NCBI GenBank assembly: GCA_949752745.1
Contig: OX457032.1
Location: 11,667,543 to 11,731,542, forward strand
Direction: 5' to 3'
From: Protula sp. h YS-2021
Taxonomy: Eukaryota; Annelida; Polychaeta; Sabellida; Serpulidae
DNA length: 64,000 nucleotides
The position numbers were made by a program, and so were the translations under genes. Of the stretch, positions 12,901 through 24,177 are shown piece by piece. The notes under the pieces are model-generated. The model was not told where the DNA came from and did no database searches. It worked only from the letters and a program-made list of their open reading frames with translations. The first letter of the stretch is position 1. Each line of letters opens with the position of its first letter.

Positions 12901-15645
12901 CAACTTTTGTAAGTCGATACAATACCGACCTCGCCGAAGTGCTTGATAAACATGCCCCCATACAAGAGAAATCGGTCTTAATGCAAAAGAGCCTTGACAC
13001 ACGTCCCCTGTGCAAGAGGAGCTTAAGCTCTGTCACAGACACGGGCGCGCATTCAGAAAACACGTCAAACGTGAAGATGAGCTTAGAGCAACGCACCAAT
13101 AAGTATTGAGATCCGAGAAAGAACATTATCTATCAGGCATAATTTCGTTGGCTTCTGGTGACCAAAGAAATTATTTAAAACCATAAATCGCATCATGCCT
13201 CAATCTAAACCAAATTCTAAGCCAGACTGCCAACAACCAGACCAATTACTAAGCGAATTTTTTACCTATTTTCTATCCAAAATAAGCAAAATAAAAGGTA
13301 GAGTATCTACAGAGAGCAAATGAGCCTTTGAATTTGACCGATAAGAGGACTTTCAATGTATCCCTGTTCTCTCAGAATTTTAAAATGTATTTTAATGTGA
13401 TATAGAACAGTTTATCATCGACTCAAATACTGTGTCATGCGTACTCGATCCCACACTAACCTTTCTTGTGAAACCATGTCAACCACAACTCCTCCCAGTC
13501 ATCACCAGGCTTGTTAATCTCTCCCTTGAAACAGCGATAATGCCATCCAAATTCAAGAAAAAGCAGTAATACGTCCGTTGTCGAAAAATCCCCACATTGG
13601 AATGTGTAGTCAGTAATTACAGACCCGTATCAAATTTGCAATGCGTATCTAAACTCCTCGATTGCGTCGTTTGTGCACAAATAACAAAACATATGCAAGA
13701 AAATGGGCTAAATGAACCACTTCAATCAGCGAATATAGCCTTTCATAGCCCTGAAACAGCCTTTCTTAAGGTTTTCGGCAGTTTGCTTGATGATCTAGAC
13801 AATGGTGGTGAGGTCTTTCTTACACTACTGGATCTCAGTGCAGCGTTCGGTACCGTCGACAGCCGGATACTGCTACGACGACTTCAACAAACCGCCGAAA
13901 TGGAAGGCGATGCACTGCGATGGCTCGAGTTGAATTTAGACCGTCGCACGGTCGACTGTGCCGTGGCCCACGCCTCCATTCCTTGGGTCACAAGAATATT
14001 CGTCGCACAGTACCATCTGGAACACTGAAACGTTTGCTTGCACTACTGTTTCAGTTTTTTGCGGATGACCTTCATTTGTGGCGGGAAGCGATTCCGCGCT
14101 CGCTTGATGATCAGGTGTTATCAAAGAAGCAAATCCAAGTCAACATTGGAACGGTTGCCAAAGGGGTGTACAGAAATAGGCTACAGCTGAACAGAAATAA
14201 GACAGAGTTCGTGATCATTGCGTGTGCATACAATCACCACTGCATCTCTATTGATCATCTGGATCTTGATGGTAAAATGATAAGCCTCTCGAACCGCACG
14301 CAGTTTAGTTTGCTGATGGATAATACATTGTCTATGCTGGAGCCTAAACTGTAAACTGCATTCGCAAAACCGGATTCTATTGCCTTAACTGGATCAGAAG
14401 GATACGCAATTGCCTCAGTAAGGAAGCAGCTAAAGCCATTCTGCATGCGTTAATTTCAAGCTGGATTGACTATTGCAATGACATAATAATGAATAAACCA
14501 AACTGTGTCATTGGCAAATTACAAAGCCTCATGAAAGCTGCTGCTCGCGTTATCGTTCACACCAGTCGCCGTCAGTTTGTCACACCAAAGAGACTGCACT
14601 GCTGCCAGTTCGCAAGAGGATATACTTTAAGATCATGTGTCTTAGTTCACTCAATCATGAAGTACCGAAATTATCCGCGAGCTTCTACTTCTAGCTGAGC
14701 ATAAACCAACAAGGAATCTCTGCGTTTCCTCATAGCACAGACTGTATGTTCCGCGTCGAAAACTGAGACATGGTGAACGTGCCTTCAGCTATACCACCCC
14801 GTAACAGAAACCGCACAGAAGATTTCAAGTAAGTAACTTCATATTCAAATCTTAAAGGAAGCACCCCACTAGCTGGATCCAAAAAGCAAAAACTTTTTAA
14901 TTTTATTTTTTCAGACTTGCGAAACTAGAACCGTCATAGCGATTATATCAGTAAAAGTGAGATAGAATTCTCAAGACGATTTTACCAGTAAGAGTTAGTT
15001 AGAACTCTCCTATCATTTTTATTGTGAGAGTTCTAGCTCACATTCATTTCTTTTGACAGGTCTAGTAGTTTTGCGAGTATTAACTCCGAAGAATCAATTA
15101 CGATTTCAATCATTTTCAGGCAAGTTGGTGCATGATGACCAAATCTTGTTTCATTCGATGTTAAAAAACGATCAGAACAAAGAATCTCCGGTGTATTCCG
15201 TTAACAGTCGACCCGAGCAATGAATGGCATGCATGAACATAAAAAGGCTTGAAAATATCAGGGAAATGTAATATGGCAGGTCGAATTACTTGTTTAACGA
15301 TTTCGCTGAAAATTTCAGTGATATTACAATTTTTTCCATTTTAAATAAATAACAAATATATATAGACGCTATAATTTTCACTAATCACAAATCATGCTTG
15401 GCGCCTATTAACTAAAGTTGATCGATAAAGCACGTACCAGATTCTTCAATATTAGAATTGTAGTCTAATCGTCTAAGTTGTGTCTTGATCAGCTCTAACT
15501 CTTCAGAGTTCTTCTTCTCTTGCTCAAATACTGCACGGGAAAGTTCCTCAATCGTTTTTTGTTGCTGCTCTAACTTGCTCACAACATCCTCACACAACAG
15601 TGCGCAGTTTGGGGCTTTTTCCGTGATAAAGGGAACATTAGCCTC
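6950..15645 (-). CDS. C1q-domain-containing secreted protein (two recognised exons)
   Basis: The terminal exon (7347-6950) starts after a TTACAG acceptor and encodes a full C1q domain: an FSAFAQNT start, FGGHYNRLTSVFTCPVNGVY, then CVFSGYLL at the end and a TAA stop. An upstream exon (15645-15438) has acceptor TTCCAG and donor GTACGT and encodes about 69 residues. It begins EANVPFITEKAPNC, then runs as a coiled coil (VVSKLEQQQKTIEEL, then EQEKKNSEELELIKTQL). Its phase (TCT G|AC GTA) joins exactly to the C1q exon, which makes one gene likely despite about 8.1 kb of intron. The family is soluble C1q-like lectins that trimerise and bind ligands outside the cell. The signal-peptide exon should lie beyond 15645 on the minus strand and was not identified. 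Pairing of the two exons is inference. The C1q domain itself is clear. Confidence 0.8.
7545..9235 (-). mobile_element. LINE fragment (CR1/L2-like), 5'-truncated and frame-broken
   Basis: Minus-strand pieces match the order of a CR1/L2-type reverse transcriptase. First comes LDPITKFLFKACIDT...GTVPASFKQATVKLLLKKAN (9134-8847), then the late RT piece STRCFF/ELKIVAHLNNLTKVGYYQ-like sequence (8313-8089). The C-terminal tail SLRSAQDESLLSL...YGGDRAFSTAAPKLWNSLP follows at about 7890-7700. The 3' end near 7545-7590 reads GCGCTATATAAACCCATGTAATGTAATGTAA, a short tandem tail typical of CR1/L2 elements. Several frames are broken. It lies inside the C1q intron in the same orientation as the host gene. 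Confidence 0.8.
9236..12144. other. Intron interior, no gene recognised
   Basis: Low-complexity AT-rich sequence inside the large C1q intron. A minus open frame at 11194-10988 (68 codons) is not recognised. A run of ten or so G occurs near 9910. Confidence 0.4.
11480..11990. repeat. Direct repeat pair plus internal repeat
   Basis: CAGCTCAGTAATTTAGAGCTT with TTGAAAGCCCGTGTT (from about 11488) recurs as CAGCTGAGTAATTAATTTAGC with TTGAAAGACCTTGTC (from about 11908). Between them two copies of GTTTCCACGGTAAAAGCTTCC/GTTTCTACTGTGAAAGCTTCC (about 11741 and 11859) form an internal repeat of about 118 bp. No coding meaning is assigned. Confidence 0.55.
12145..12335. repeat. Degenerate short tandem repeat (CCATGTCCGG units)
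   Basis: Units of roughly 27 bp built on CCATGTCCGG...TCTAGAGGG recur (for example 12156, 12184, 12204, 12220, 12269 and 12298). Composition is notably more GC-rich than the surroundings. Confidence 0.6.
12640..14700 (+). mobile_element. LINE fragment (endonuclease/RT type), degenerate
   Basis: Plus-strand pieces are in element order. CYLISDHNLVFYKL near 12725 is the end of an apurinic-type endonuclease. A linker region at 12891-13109 follows, then the RT core at 13597-14028: VSNYRPVSNLQCVSKLLD, LLDLSAAFGTVDSRILL (RT catalytic block A with the usual FDTV changed to FGTV). QFFADDLHLW near 14050 is block C, the FADD catalytic pair. NRLQLNRNKTEFVI (about 14175) and a C-terminal piece with KAAARVIVHT (14530) follow. 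Stops and frameshifts separate the pieces. It is opposite to the host C1q gene. Non-LTR retrotransposon of the CR1/L2/jockey type; finer class needs a library search. Confidence 0.82.
14701..15437. other. Intron end, nothing recognised
   Basis: AT-rich sequence between the LINE fragment and the coiled-coil exon. I see no exons or repeats. Confidence 0.4.
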
Positions 15646-17869
15646 CTGGAAAGAACCTCATGTATGTCGAGTAGCATAACCTTTGAATATGTCTATTTAA
15701 TATTTCCATATTAAATGCATACTTACACCTTAAATTTCCAGAGTGAAATTAAATTAGGAATAATATAAATTAATTGAAATATGCAGTAGAAAAAATCATT
15801 TGATTTTAAAATCAGCCGATCCACTGCAGATACAGTATGCTATTGAATGCATAAAAGCTAGTAAGTGATTTTAACCGAAGTTTTGAAAACAAATTGCCAT
15901 TGCTATGCAAATATAGTTTTACAAAATCAAAGAACAATAAATTTTTACCCTAAGATTAAGGCCTATATAATATCTAAATTAGTACTTCAGGGCTATGTTA
16001 TGGCACCAAAAAATACTTTGCAAACAAGCTGAAATAAGAGATTCGAGATTCGATAAAAATAGACTGCATTAACCCCTTCCCTGTCCCTAAACCCGGCACC
16101 TCCTGTCATGTAGTTACTGCAGTCTCATATTACAGCATTACAATATCTGCTTCTGTTATATCAGTTATACACAGAACAGATGCAGGTTTAATCACACTTG
16201 CCTTGAGCATATCGGAGTTTCTCTCTCAATCTGAGAAAGCTGCAGATGTGGCTACTAGATAAATATATGAGAATAAAGTAGGAGTTTGTGTTATCAGTTT
16301 TGTGCATGGGTATTGTTTCGCATTGTTTGCTTATTAAGATTAAATCGTTGGTTCAACATAAAAACAAACACAAACCAGACCGAATTCGTACCGAGTAACG
16401 AAATTAATGCTTCTTGGCAAATGTTTAATTTTAAGAAGTGTATAAAATAATGCGATTTATCGATTTATTGGAGCTACGCTTAAGCTTGTTTTAAGATCTA
16501 TTCCTTTGCTACTTTGCACAAGGTATATTTGGTATAAAACCTTTAATTCTTAATACGAAATGAAACAGTCGATTTGCGAACCATTAAGAAAACTATAACG
16601 AAGTATAACCCAGACAACATTCCGGAATTAGGGGAAACATTGTTTGAGTAATGCCTAAAGATGAAATGTGTGAAACTTTAGTGTATATGAAACTGAAATA
16701 ATACAGAAAACCAATGTTTAGTTCCTAAAAAGCGACCTCTCAAATAAGACAACGAAATTCCTTTATCAAAAGGTTGTCATATTCTCGAAGATTTTTTAAA
16801 TGACACCAGGGGCTGAAAAAGTCTGACCTAAAACAGGGCAAAATCTTAAATAAATAAGTCCACAATGTGGACAACCAATGAAATCATTACTGGTGTTCCT
16901 TAAAAATTCAGTATAATGAGAGATGCTATGCTTGGACTCTTGGCTACATGTAGTTTGCGGACTACTGAAAAGCAAAAGAGGCAAAGAGGCAAAAGAGGCA
17001 AAAGAGAAGAATTCGGAATTTCTGGAGAGACACAACTAGACGTCGAATATGTAAAACGCTAGATATGAACCCTTATTGGTTTTATTTTAAACTTAAATGT
17101 CGTTTTTATTGTGATGAATTTAAAAAAAAACAGTACTACCATTGTGAATAACCGGTCTTAAGCCTTAAGTGGTATGAATTAACTAAGGCAACCATTGGCA
17201 TTTGAGCAGACCCTTTAAATTTTTTGGTGGTCTCAATGTTCAGGCCATTTATAACATGAGTAATGACATCTCTTGAATTGAGAAAGTTAAGTTCTAAGTT
17301 GGTAGTAGTTGAAAAATGACCATTAGTGGTTTTAATTTCATCCTGATCTCACAAGTCAGTGACATCGCACCTAAAAGAGTTGATTCGGATATTTTTCTAG
17401 TTTGCAAGTGGCCTTTATCGGAGATCTGATTTCTGTGGATCTAGCCATCTATTCGTAGCGTTTACTTTTCATTTAAATTTAAATAATAAATTATTATTTT
17501 TGAAATCTGTAACATCTATCTATATATATCACATGCGTCAAGGCCCATTTCTGGGGTATCCATAAGGACATGAGAACATTGAACGGGTGAGGATATGAGG
17601 ACATATTACCGGTAATCGCTTGACCTCGTTTTAGTTTTAGATTAAGGGAATATATTGCTCAATATTTGGCCGCACTCGGTTATTCTGTTAATGTTAAGTT
17701 CAGTTGAGTTTATGTACTGGACTCGAGAACGCGGAAATTCTATTTAAAGCAGCCAGACTTAATTAGACATCCACTAGCCTGCAGTTACATATGATAAAGT
17801 GAAGGATCTGAAATCATTAATGTGCTTGTAATTTAAGTAATAAAAACTTGCTTAACTTGGACGGCACCT
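15646..17869. other. Upstream region of the C1q gene, no exon recognised
   Basis: A signal-peptide exon for the minus-strand C1q gene was expected here and not found. The open frame at 17035-16796 contains a hydrophobic stretch but is made partly of a GAGGCAAAA-type repeat, so it was not accepted. Confidence 0.4.
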
Positions 17870-18389
17870 GTAAAATCTCCAGGATCGAAAGTGATCGCCA
17901 AAGTGATCGCCATTCTCTGGTCTTTGAAAATAATTGCAGCTCTGGTTGCATTATATATAACTGTACCCGTGGGAAGATATCAGCTTCTCTGTTATTGCGT
18001 TGTCAGATGAGTGGCATAAGGTAGATCGCGTATTATCAATGAGATCGTGCGGCCTTCAGAGGTATAATGTTATCAAACTGTAGATCACCGGTTATTTGTC
18101 ATCTGTGGATCATCGGTTCATGTAATGCTAAGCTGAAAACACATCGGACGTACAATTTAGAATTTCTGGTACTGATATTTTAAACTTGAAAATTATCAAG
18201 AGATATTGCTTTTTAATAATTAAGATACCACTCATATTTACAGAATCTGACATTTGATTTTCTGTTGTGTTTCCAATGCATTGGTTGTATTTTTTTGCCC
18301 AAAAATATGTTACAATATTTCTTTCAGAGATTCCAATGACCGAAAAAAGTTATTAAAAAGCCGCAAATAGAATGAGAAAGGGAAGACAC

Positions 18390-18391
<2 letters not shown>

Positions 18392-18447
<56 letters not shown>
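18392..18447. repeat. (GA)n microsatellite
   Basis: Perfect AG dinucleotide run followed by several hundred bases of decayed purine-rich AGAGA sequence to about 18720. It is paired with the run at 21344 in the duplicated unit. Confidence 0.95.
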
Positions 18448-18451
<4 letters not shown>

Positions 18452-19066
18452 AGATACAGAGCGACAGTGAAATTTAGAGAGGTACTGATGCATAAGGAGA
18501 GAGATGCGACAGGAAAGTATACAGAAGGAGAAATAGAGAGAGACAGTAAAAGAAAGAATATACAGACAGAGAGTCAGAGAGATATAGAGTCAGAGAGAGA
18601 GAGAGACATATAAAGAGAAAGAGAAAGGCAGATTGAAAATAAGAAAAACAAAGAGAAGAGAGACCGAAAGTGATAGACCTCTAGATATATAGAGAGAAGA
18701 GAAAGCGACAGAAGGGAGAAAGAAACTGTAGTATACAGATTACGCAAAAGATGCACATACATATGTATTTACATCTTTTGATTGGCCACAGTCTGATGGA
18801 TTTACAATTCACTATCTGTTTTTGTGGACTTGAGCCTCTCTGTACCGACGCGAGATTTAAAAATAGACAACACATTCACTCCAGTTATAAGGCAGTTATT
18901 GTGCAACAAAATGTAGGGCTATCAGAAGGACATCTTATTAAAATTTTAACATCAACTTTATACAAAATATTTTGACAAGGAAATAACGTTTTTATTAGAA
19001 ATAAAATAAGCTTCTATGAAATCTCAATGAGTCAGTTAAATAAATAATTGTAACACAAACTTCAAA

Positions 19067-19984
19067 ATGGACGTTCGAAACGAAATGCAAATAGCCGTGA
19101 GACGAGCGACACCTAATAATTATAAGGGTGTCCTAGACCTTGACAAAGAGAATAAGATATACTTTGGTACTGATTACATACCGCCACAGTTCCATACATA
19201 CATACTTGACAAAGAGAACAAGATATATTTTGGTACTGATTACATACCGCCACAGTTCCACACGTACATACAAGATCCAGACAGGCAAATTTCTGTAGTG
19301 ACATCAAATGGGATTATAGCATATTTTATTTTTTTATTTTTACTTTACATTGTTTATAAACATAGACATGAAATCCAGCTCAATGTTTAATATTGGACGC
19401 TATGGACGAAGCAGCTCTCGGTTACATAAGTTTAGTCGCTAACCAATGCAAAAATCAAATAATGTGTGATTTGAAGAAATAAATTTAAGCGAAATAAAAA
19501 TGATGCAAACCGTTCTTGAATGTCTTCTATACTACACTAGTCAATATTACAGCAGTCTGTGTTATAGGAGTGTGTTACAGCAGTCTGTCCCATACCAATG
19601 TGCACTAGAGAAGTCTGTGTCATAACAGTCTCTTTTATAGTTGTCTGTGTTACAGCAGACTGAGTTATAGCAGTCTCTGCTATAGTTGTCTGTGTTACAG
19701 CAGACTGAGTTATAGCAGTCTCTGCTATAGTTGTCTGTGTTACAGCAGACTGAGTTATAGCAGTCTCTGCTATAGTTGTCTGTGCTTTACCAGTGTGTGT
19801 TATAGGAATGTGTGATTCAGCAGTCTGTGACTTACCAGTGTGTGTTATGTGTCTGTGTGATTTACTAGATCAATGATCATGGAAAATACTGTGGACAATG
19901 GCACGGCAATCATTGGTAAGTCAGAAAGGTGCCACCAAGATATGCAAGGATAGGGAATAATGACAGCTCTGAAGGAATCACCAG
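19067..19984 (+). pseudogene. NAT16-like N-acetyltransferase, dead copy of exons 1-2
   Basis: Exon 1 copy (19067-19318) starts MDVRNEMQIAVRRATP and resembles the working copy at 21826. It carries a 66-bp in-frame duplication (19139-19204 and 19205-19270, the LDKENKIYFGTDYIPP segment twice). Its donor is GC instead of GT (19319). Exon 2 copy (19869-19984) has the MENTVDNGTAIIG and CHQD segments, but a 2-bp loss at its start shifts the frame, and a stop (CAAGGATAG) replaces the acetyl-CoA loop of RQGQG. No exon 3 or 4 follows before the second unit, so this is a truncated tandem copy. Function is lost. Confidence 0.85.
19547..19862. repeat. Minisatellite of about 45 bp units inside the dead-copy intron
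   Basis: Units of the form GTTATAGCAGTCTCTGCTAT then AGTTGTCTGTGTTACAGCAG repeat almost exactly three times (about 19666-19780), with decayed half-units on both sides. The working copy keeps only a trace (CTATAACAGTCTGTGTTAT near 22274). Many units contain TTACAG or TATAG, which resemble 3' splice sites. Confidence 0.8.
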
Positions 19985-21336
19985 GTTTTTTAACACAGGT
20001 TCTAGATATTGACAATTCAAATACAAACACAAAATAGCACATAAAGAGTCGTGCTGCTATAAACAGTCATTAAGTATTACAGGAATTAGGAATAATTAAG
20101 CCTTCCAAAATTTAGCACCCATTGCATCGTCCTGCAAAGGTAACACCATTTGAGTCTTGCAGCCATTGCTACCCATTAAGACTTCCGGCAAATAAAATCA
20201 ATTGATCCTGCGAGCAATTAGCACCCATTAAAAGATCCAGCTATCGCAGGTTTCAGTCTTTCACAAATTAACACCACTGAGTTATTCTGCAATACTTTGC
20301 CATATACAGTTTTATATGACAAGTCGTCAAAGGCAAGAAGATATTTAAGCGAAGGCAGACACACATTTAAAGTGAAATAAACTGTAATTTTACATTGCGA
20401 GAACGTATTTTCTTGCTTTGGACGACTGGTCATGCAATGCAAGTGAAATTGAACTAAAGGTGCATTTACCTTAACGCACATCATTAAAACAGCCGCTTTT
20501 TACAGGTTCAAAGAACATACTATTTCATCCCATTCAACTTTAGATTACAAGTAAGGACAACACTGACATAATTTTAGAAAATAACTGCAGCTCTTGTTAC
20601 ATTTATATATCATTGTACTTGTTGGAAAATACCACTTTGCCTGCTATTGTGTTGCAAATTAGAGGCACAATGCTTATCGCGCTTGTATGTATAGAATAAC
20701 GTTGTCCGACTTCAGATCATCGATTTTAGTAGTGCATAGTTGAGTTTATATCCCTTTTCATTTTAGGATCTTTGGTACTGCCATTTTAAACGTGATTAAA
20801 AGTTACGACAAGTAAGTGCTTTCAAATAAATAACTGATATTTGAGTTTTCGTCTTGTGAACAATGAATCTTTACATTGTTATATCCAATAAATCTTAGAC
20901 ATTTCAATGTTCTTACGGAAATTCTAGTAACCTAAAAATATCATTCAATAATTAGAATTTCAACGAATGAATGTTGTGGGTGATTTAGATTTTCTTAAAA
21001 ACCATTGAGTTAGTGAGGGTGTAAAAGAGAGAGACAAAGCAATATTTAGCCATTGCAGATAAAAAATGAAAGAAATATTGAGTGAGATGTTGACACATAA
21101 GATTAGAAGGGGGAAAAGAAAATCACAGAGAGACAGAAAAATACGGGAAATAAACAGAGAAAGGATGATACAGAGAGTGAGCTAGAAAAAAGAGGCAGAG
21201 AGACTGACAGAGTAAGAGAGAGGTACTCATAATGAAAGTTCACAGGCGTAGAAGAAAAGATAAATGCACAGTGACAGAAAGAGAGAGGAAATCAGAGGCA
21301 AACAATGAGGGAGAACATTGATGGGGATGGACACAG

Positions 21337-21343
<7 letters not shown>

Positions 21344-21391
<48 letters not shown>
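21344..21391. repeat. (GA)n microsatellite, second copy
   Basis: AG dinucleotide run at the matching position of duplication unit 2. The antisense serine/leucine-rich open frame across it is an artefact. Confidence 0.95.
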
Positions 21392-21394
<3 letters not shown>

Positions 21395-21825
21395 AGACCG
21401 AGATAGACAAAAGACAGTGTGATAGAAGGGAGTGAGGGAGTGTGGTATAGAGATTACGCAGTACCTACAATACATATGTAAGTACATGTGTTTATTGGTC
21501 AAAGTCTCATATACCTTACCTATGCGAGATTGAATAGTACACGAGCACAGATACTTGTAAAGTACTCCAATGTGTCATAAAATATAGAGCTATAAATAAC
21601 AATTGCATTTTATAACTACAGTTGGACAATTCATCAACAAAGTAAGACAGAAAGGCAGACATTTGTTCAATTAAACAGATGCATGGATATCGTATTAAAT
21701 TTTTCTCTTGAGTGTTGTAAAAGAATAACGTTTGGACAAGAAATAAAATGGTATTTTAAAGAAAATACCATTTAACAAATTTAACAATACCGATAAGTCA
21801 AACTTGCATTTCTTTATCTAATAAA

Positions 21826-24043
21826 ATGGATGTTAAGAACAAAATACCGATACATGTGAGACGAGCGACACCGAGCGACTATAAGGAAATACTTAACCTT
21901 GACAAAGAGAACAAGATATACCTGGGTACTGATTATATACCGTCACAGTACCTCAAGTACATACAGGATCCGGACAGGAAAATTTCTGTAGCGACATTAA
22001 ATGGGATGATAGTATGTTTATTTTTTGTTCCTTATACACAAATTGTAAAATTATTTCATCCCAATTTATGCCATAATCAAATCATGCAAAGATTTAATGA
22101 TATACTTGTGTTGTAGAATTACATTTAAATTTAGTGCAAATCAACCGCGTAAAATTCACTGCACAAATGTCCTATTTAAACTGTGTATGGCAGCAAGAGT
22201 CAGGAATTTGTATCCATGTGTTTTGATTCACATGCTTATAGAAGGTCAATGAACTCACCCCTGCGCGGTCTTCGCTATAACAGTCTGTGTTATCTGATAG
22301 GTCGCTATGCTTATGGAAAATACTGTAGACAATGGTGCGACAATCATTGGTATGTCGGAGAGGTGTCACCAAGATAGGCAAGGCCAGGGAATAATGACAG
22401 CAATGAAGGAATCACCAGGTTTCTTGCGTTGATTCTAGATATTGACAATGCAAACATAATCGAGCCGGCAATTAATACTCAACGTCTTCGAGCAATGAAA
22501 ACCAATTGTTTCTTTTCACAATTACTACCAACAATTACAATCATTTCAGTCAGACAGCAGTTAACACTATCGAGTCTATCAGCAATGAGTCATAAATCTA
22601 TGCATAGAAAGGATAGATGAAATCACTAATTTCAGGTCATTGTATACCAAATTGTCTCTTTTCAGTCTTATACGGAAATAATCCACCAGCTGCTGTTAGG
22701 CATTATGTGACAGGGTCCAACATTCCATGGCAAATCGTCAAAGACAAGAAGAGAGGAATTTGGGCAGCACCTACCATTGTCATGAGAAGGGTACGTAAAC
22801 TGGCCATTAAACTCTACGGGTTACATCACAAGAGACTGTTTGTACTACTCTAAAAACGGGTAATTTTCCAAAAAAAATTGTATGTTCAAAAGGAATCGCG
22901 TAATCTGTATTATATTTCTCTAATTAGTAAGTTTAGGTGTGCACTAAACTTGAAAATGGCTTAATGGCAAGATAATAACCGTCATGAGTACGGCTTAATG
23001 TTAGGGATATATCTGCCATCAGTGTGTCTTAGGGAAATGATAATACCTGAATCAGGATAAAAACCCTCATGGATACGGTTTAATGTTAGGGATATATCTG
23101 CCATCAGTGTGTCTTAATGACATGATAACACCTGAACCAGGATAATAACCGTCATGGGTATGGCTTAATGCTAGGGATATATCTGCCATCAATGGGTCTT
23201 AATGACATGATAATACCTGACTCAGGCACGACTGTTAGGACATGACTTAATGAAATAATTATGAATGTGCAATGCATGTCATGTGGCAGTTAAAAGGTAC
23301 CACAGATATAAGTTCGTGAAATGTTTACACTGCTATGCGAGGCATAGAGACATCTGTTCCACTCATGTAATAGAACTGTATATTTAAGTGCAAGCATACA
23401 CATGTAAAGTAAATTTTATTGAAATTTTATGCTGTTAACTAACTTTCTTGCTTTATTACAGACCAATACATCATATTGTTTCGAGCTGAATGAGCTTCAT
23501 AATGCAAGCAAGGTCCAGACTAGTACCGAGTGTGTGCTAACAAAAATCTTAACGTCAGAAGAAAGTCTTCAATTGTTACGTAATCAAGAAATACAATGGA
23601 AAATATTTCAAAACAAACGTATTGTGAGTCCCGTTGCTACCATTGTGTATAGATTTTTGGATGGAAACTTTAGGAAAATTATAAAATCTATGGGTGCAAT
23701 CACCGCAAGTAAAGATGAGGCTTGTTAATGTATGAGCATGGCGTTTGGATACGGCTATGAGGTATACAGTGGCTACCTTTACGAAATGCAATATTTTTAT
23801 TTTGACGGTGACGACATAAGTGACGTCATGCGTCATGTCCGCCTTCACCTGTCTATAGCAGGACGTGAATTAACGAAGCAACCTTTGATATTACGTGTAG
23901 GTATACCAATACATATGTCAGAACGTGACGTCACGCAGGCATTAGACACTGTCCCTGGATGTAAGGGGTTTGATGAGACTGAGCAGTCGTCAATGATAAT
24001 CTATGAGCATGTAAAGGATGATGTGATAATAGCAAAACTATAA
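21826..24043 (+). CDS. NAT16-like GNAT N-acetyltransferase (histidine N-acetyltransferase family), four exons, one in-frame stop
   Basis: Exons: 21826-22011, 22301-22418, 22666-22790 and 23462-24043. Donors are GTATGT, GTTTCT and GTACGT; acceptors end in ATAG, TTCAG and TACAG. Phases agree at every junction. Exon 1 gives VRRATPSDYKEILNLDKE and YIQDPDRKISVATLNGMI. Exon 2 continues VAMLMENTVDNGATIIG and CHQDRQGQGIMTAM, where RQGQGI is the GNAT acetyl-CoA-binding loop (Q/RxxGxG/A). Exon 3 has AAVRHYVT, and exon 4 ends with FGYGYEVYSGYLYE and MIIYEHV. The order matches NAT16/histidine N-acetyltransferase-like proteins, cytosolic enzymes transferring acetyl from acetyl-CoA to an amino acid. A TAA at 23726-23728 interrupts exon 4 in frame, with clear homologous sequence on both sides. 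The gene is therefore a recent pseudogene, a null allele or an assembly error. Substrate cannot be read from the sequence. Confidence 0.78.
22965..23228. repeat. Tandem repeat, about 83-89 bp, three copies, in NAT intron 3
   Basis: GATAATAACCGTCATGAGTA with CGGCTTAATGTTAGGGATAT then CTGCCATCAGTGTGTCTTA recurs three times (about 22970, 23056 and 23140) with few changes. Confidence 0.85.
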
Positions 24044-24171
24044 CACCAAACAGTAAAAGGTACTACAAACTCCCCTTTGCTGCATCTCGTTGTATGTTAT
24101 ATATTTAAACATTGAACTAGAAACAATCCTTTATCTATTATAGTGGCTGACTTACTAACGACTATGTAGTG

Positions 24172-24177
24172 AATAAA
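24172..24177 (+). promoter_or_regulatory. Candidate poly(A) signal of the NAT16-like gene
   Basis: AATAAA about 130 bases downstream of the TAA at 24043. It is the first canonical hexamer on this strand after the gene. Confidence 0.4.

Larger units (their letters stand above)
17870..22450. repeat. Tandem segmental duplication carrying NAT16-like exons 1-2
   Basis: Unit 1 (about 17870-20045) and unit 2 (about 20560-22450) align in order. ATAATTGCAGCTCTGGTTGC (17930) matches ATAACTGCAGCTCTTGTTAC (20580). A GA microsatellite follows in each (18392, 21344), then GATTACGCA...ACATACATATGTA (18737, 21451), NAT exon 1 (19067, 21826) and exon 2 (19869, 22301). Copy 2 continues into exons 3-4 but copy 1 does not. 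Between the units (20046-20560) is AT-rich sequence with weak AGCACCCATT repeats (20115-20290). Confidence 0.75.

Noticed and set aside
16796..17035. Candidate signal-peptide exon for the 6.95-15.6 kb C1q gene
   Set aside because: The hydrophobic stretch is partly an AGGCAAAAG repeat on the other strand, and no donor in the right phase was found.
21227..21502. Minus-strand frame with long Ser-Leu run
   Set aside because: Translation of the (GA)n microsatellite.
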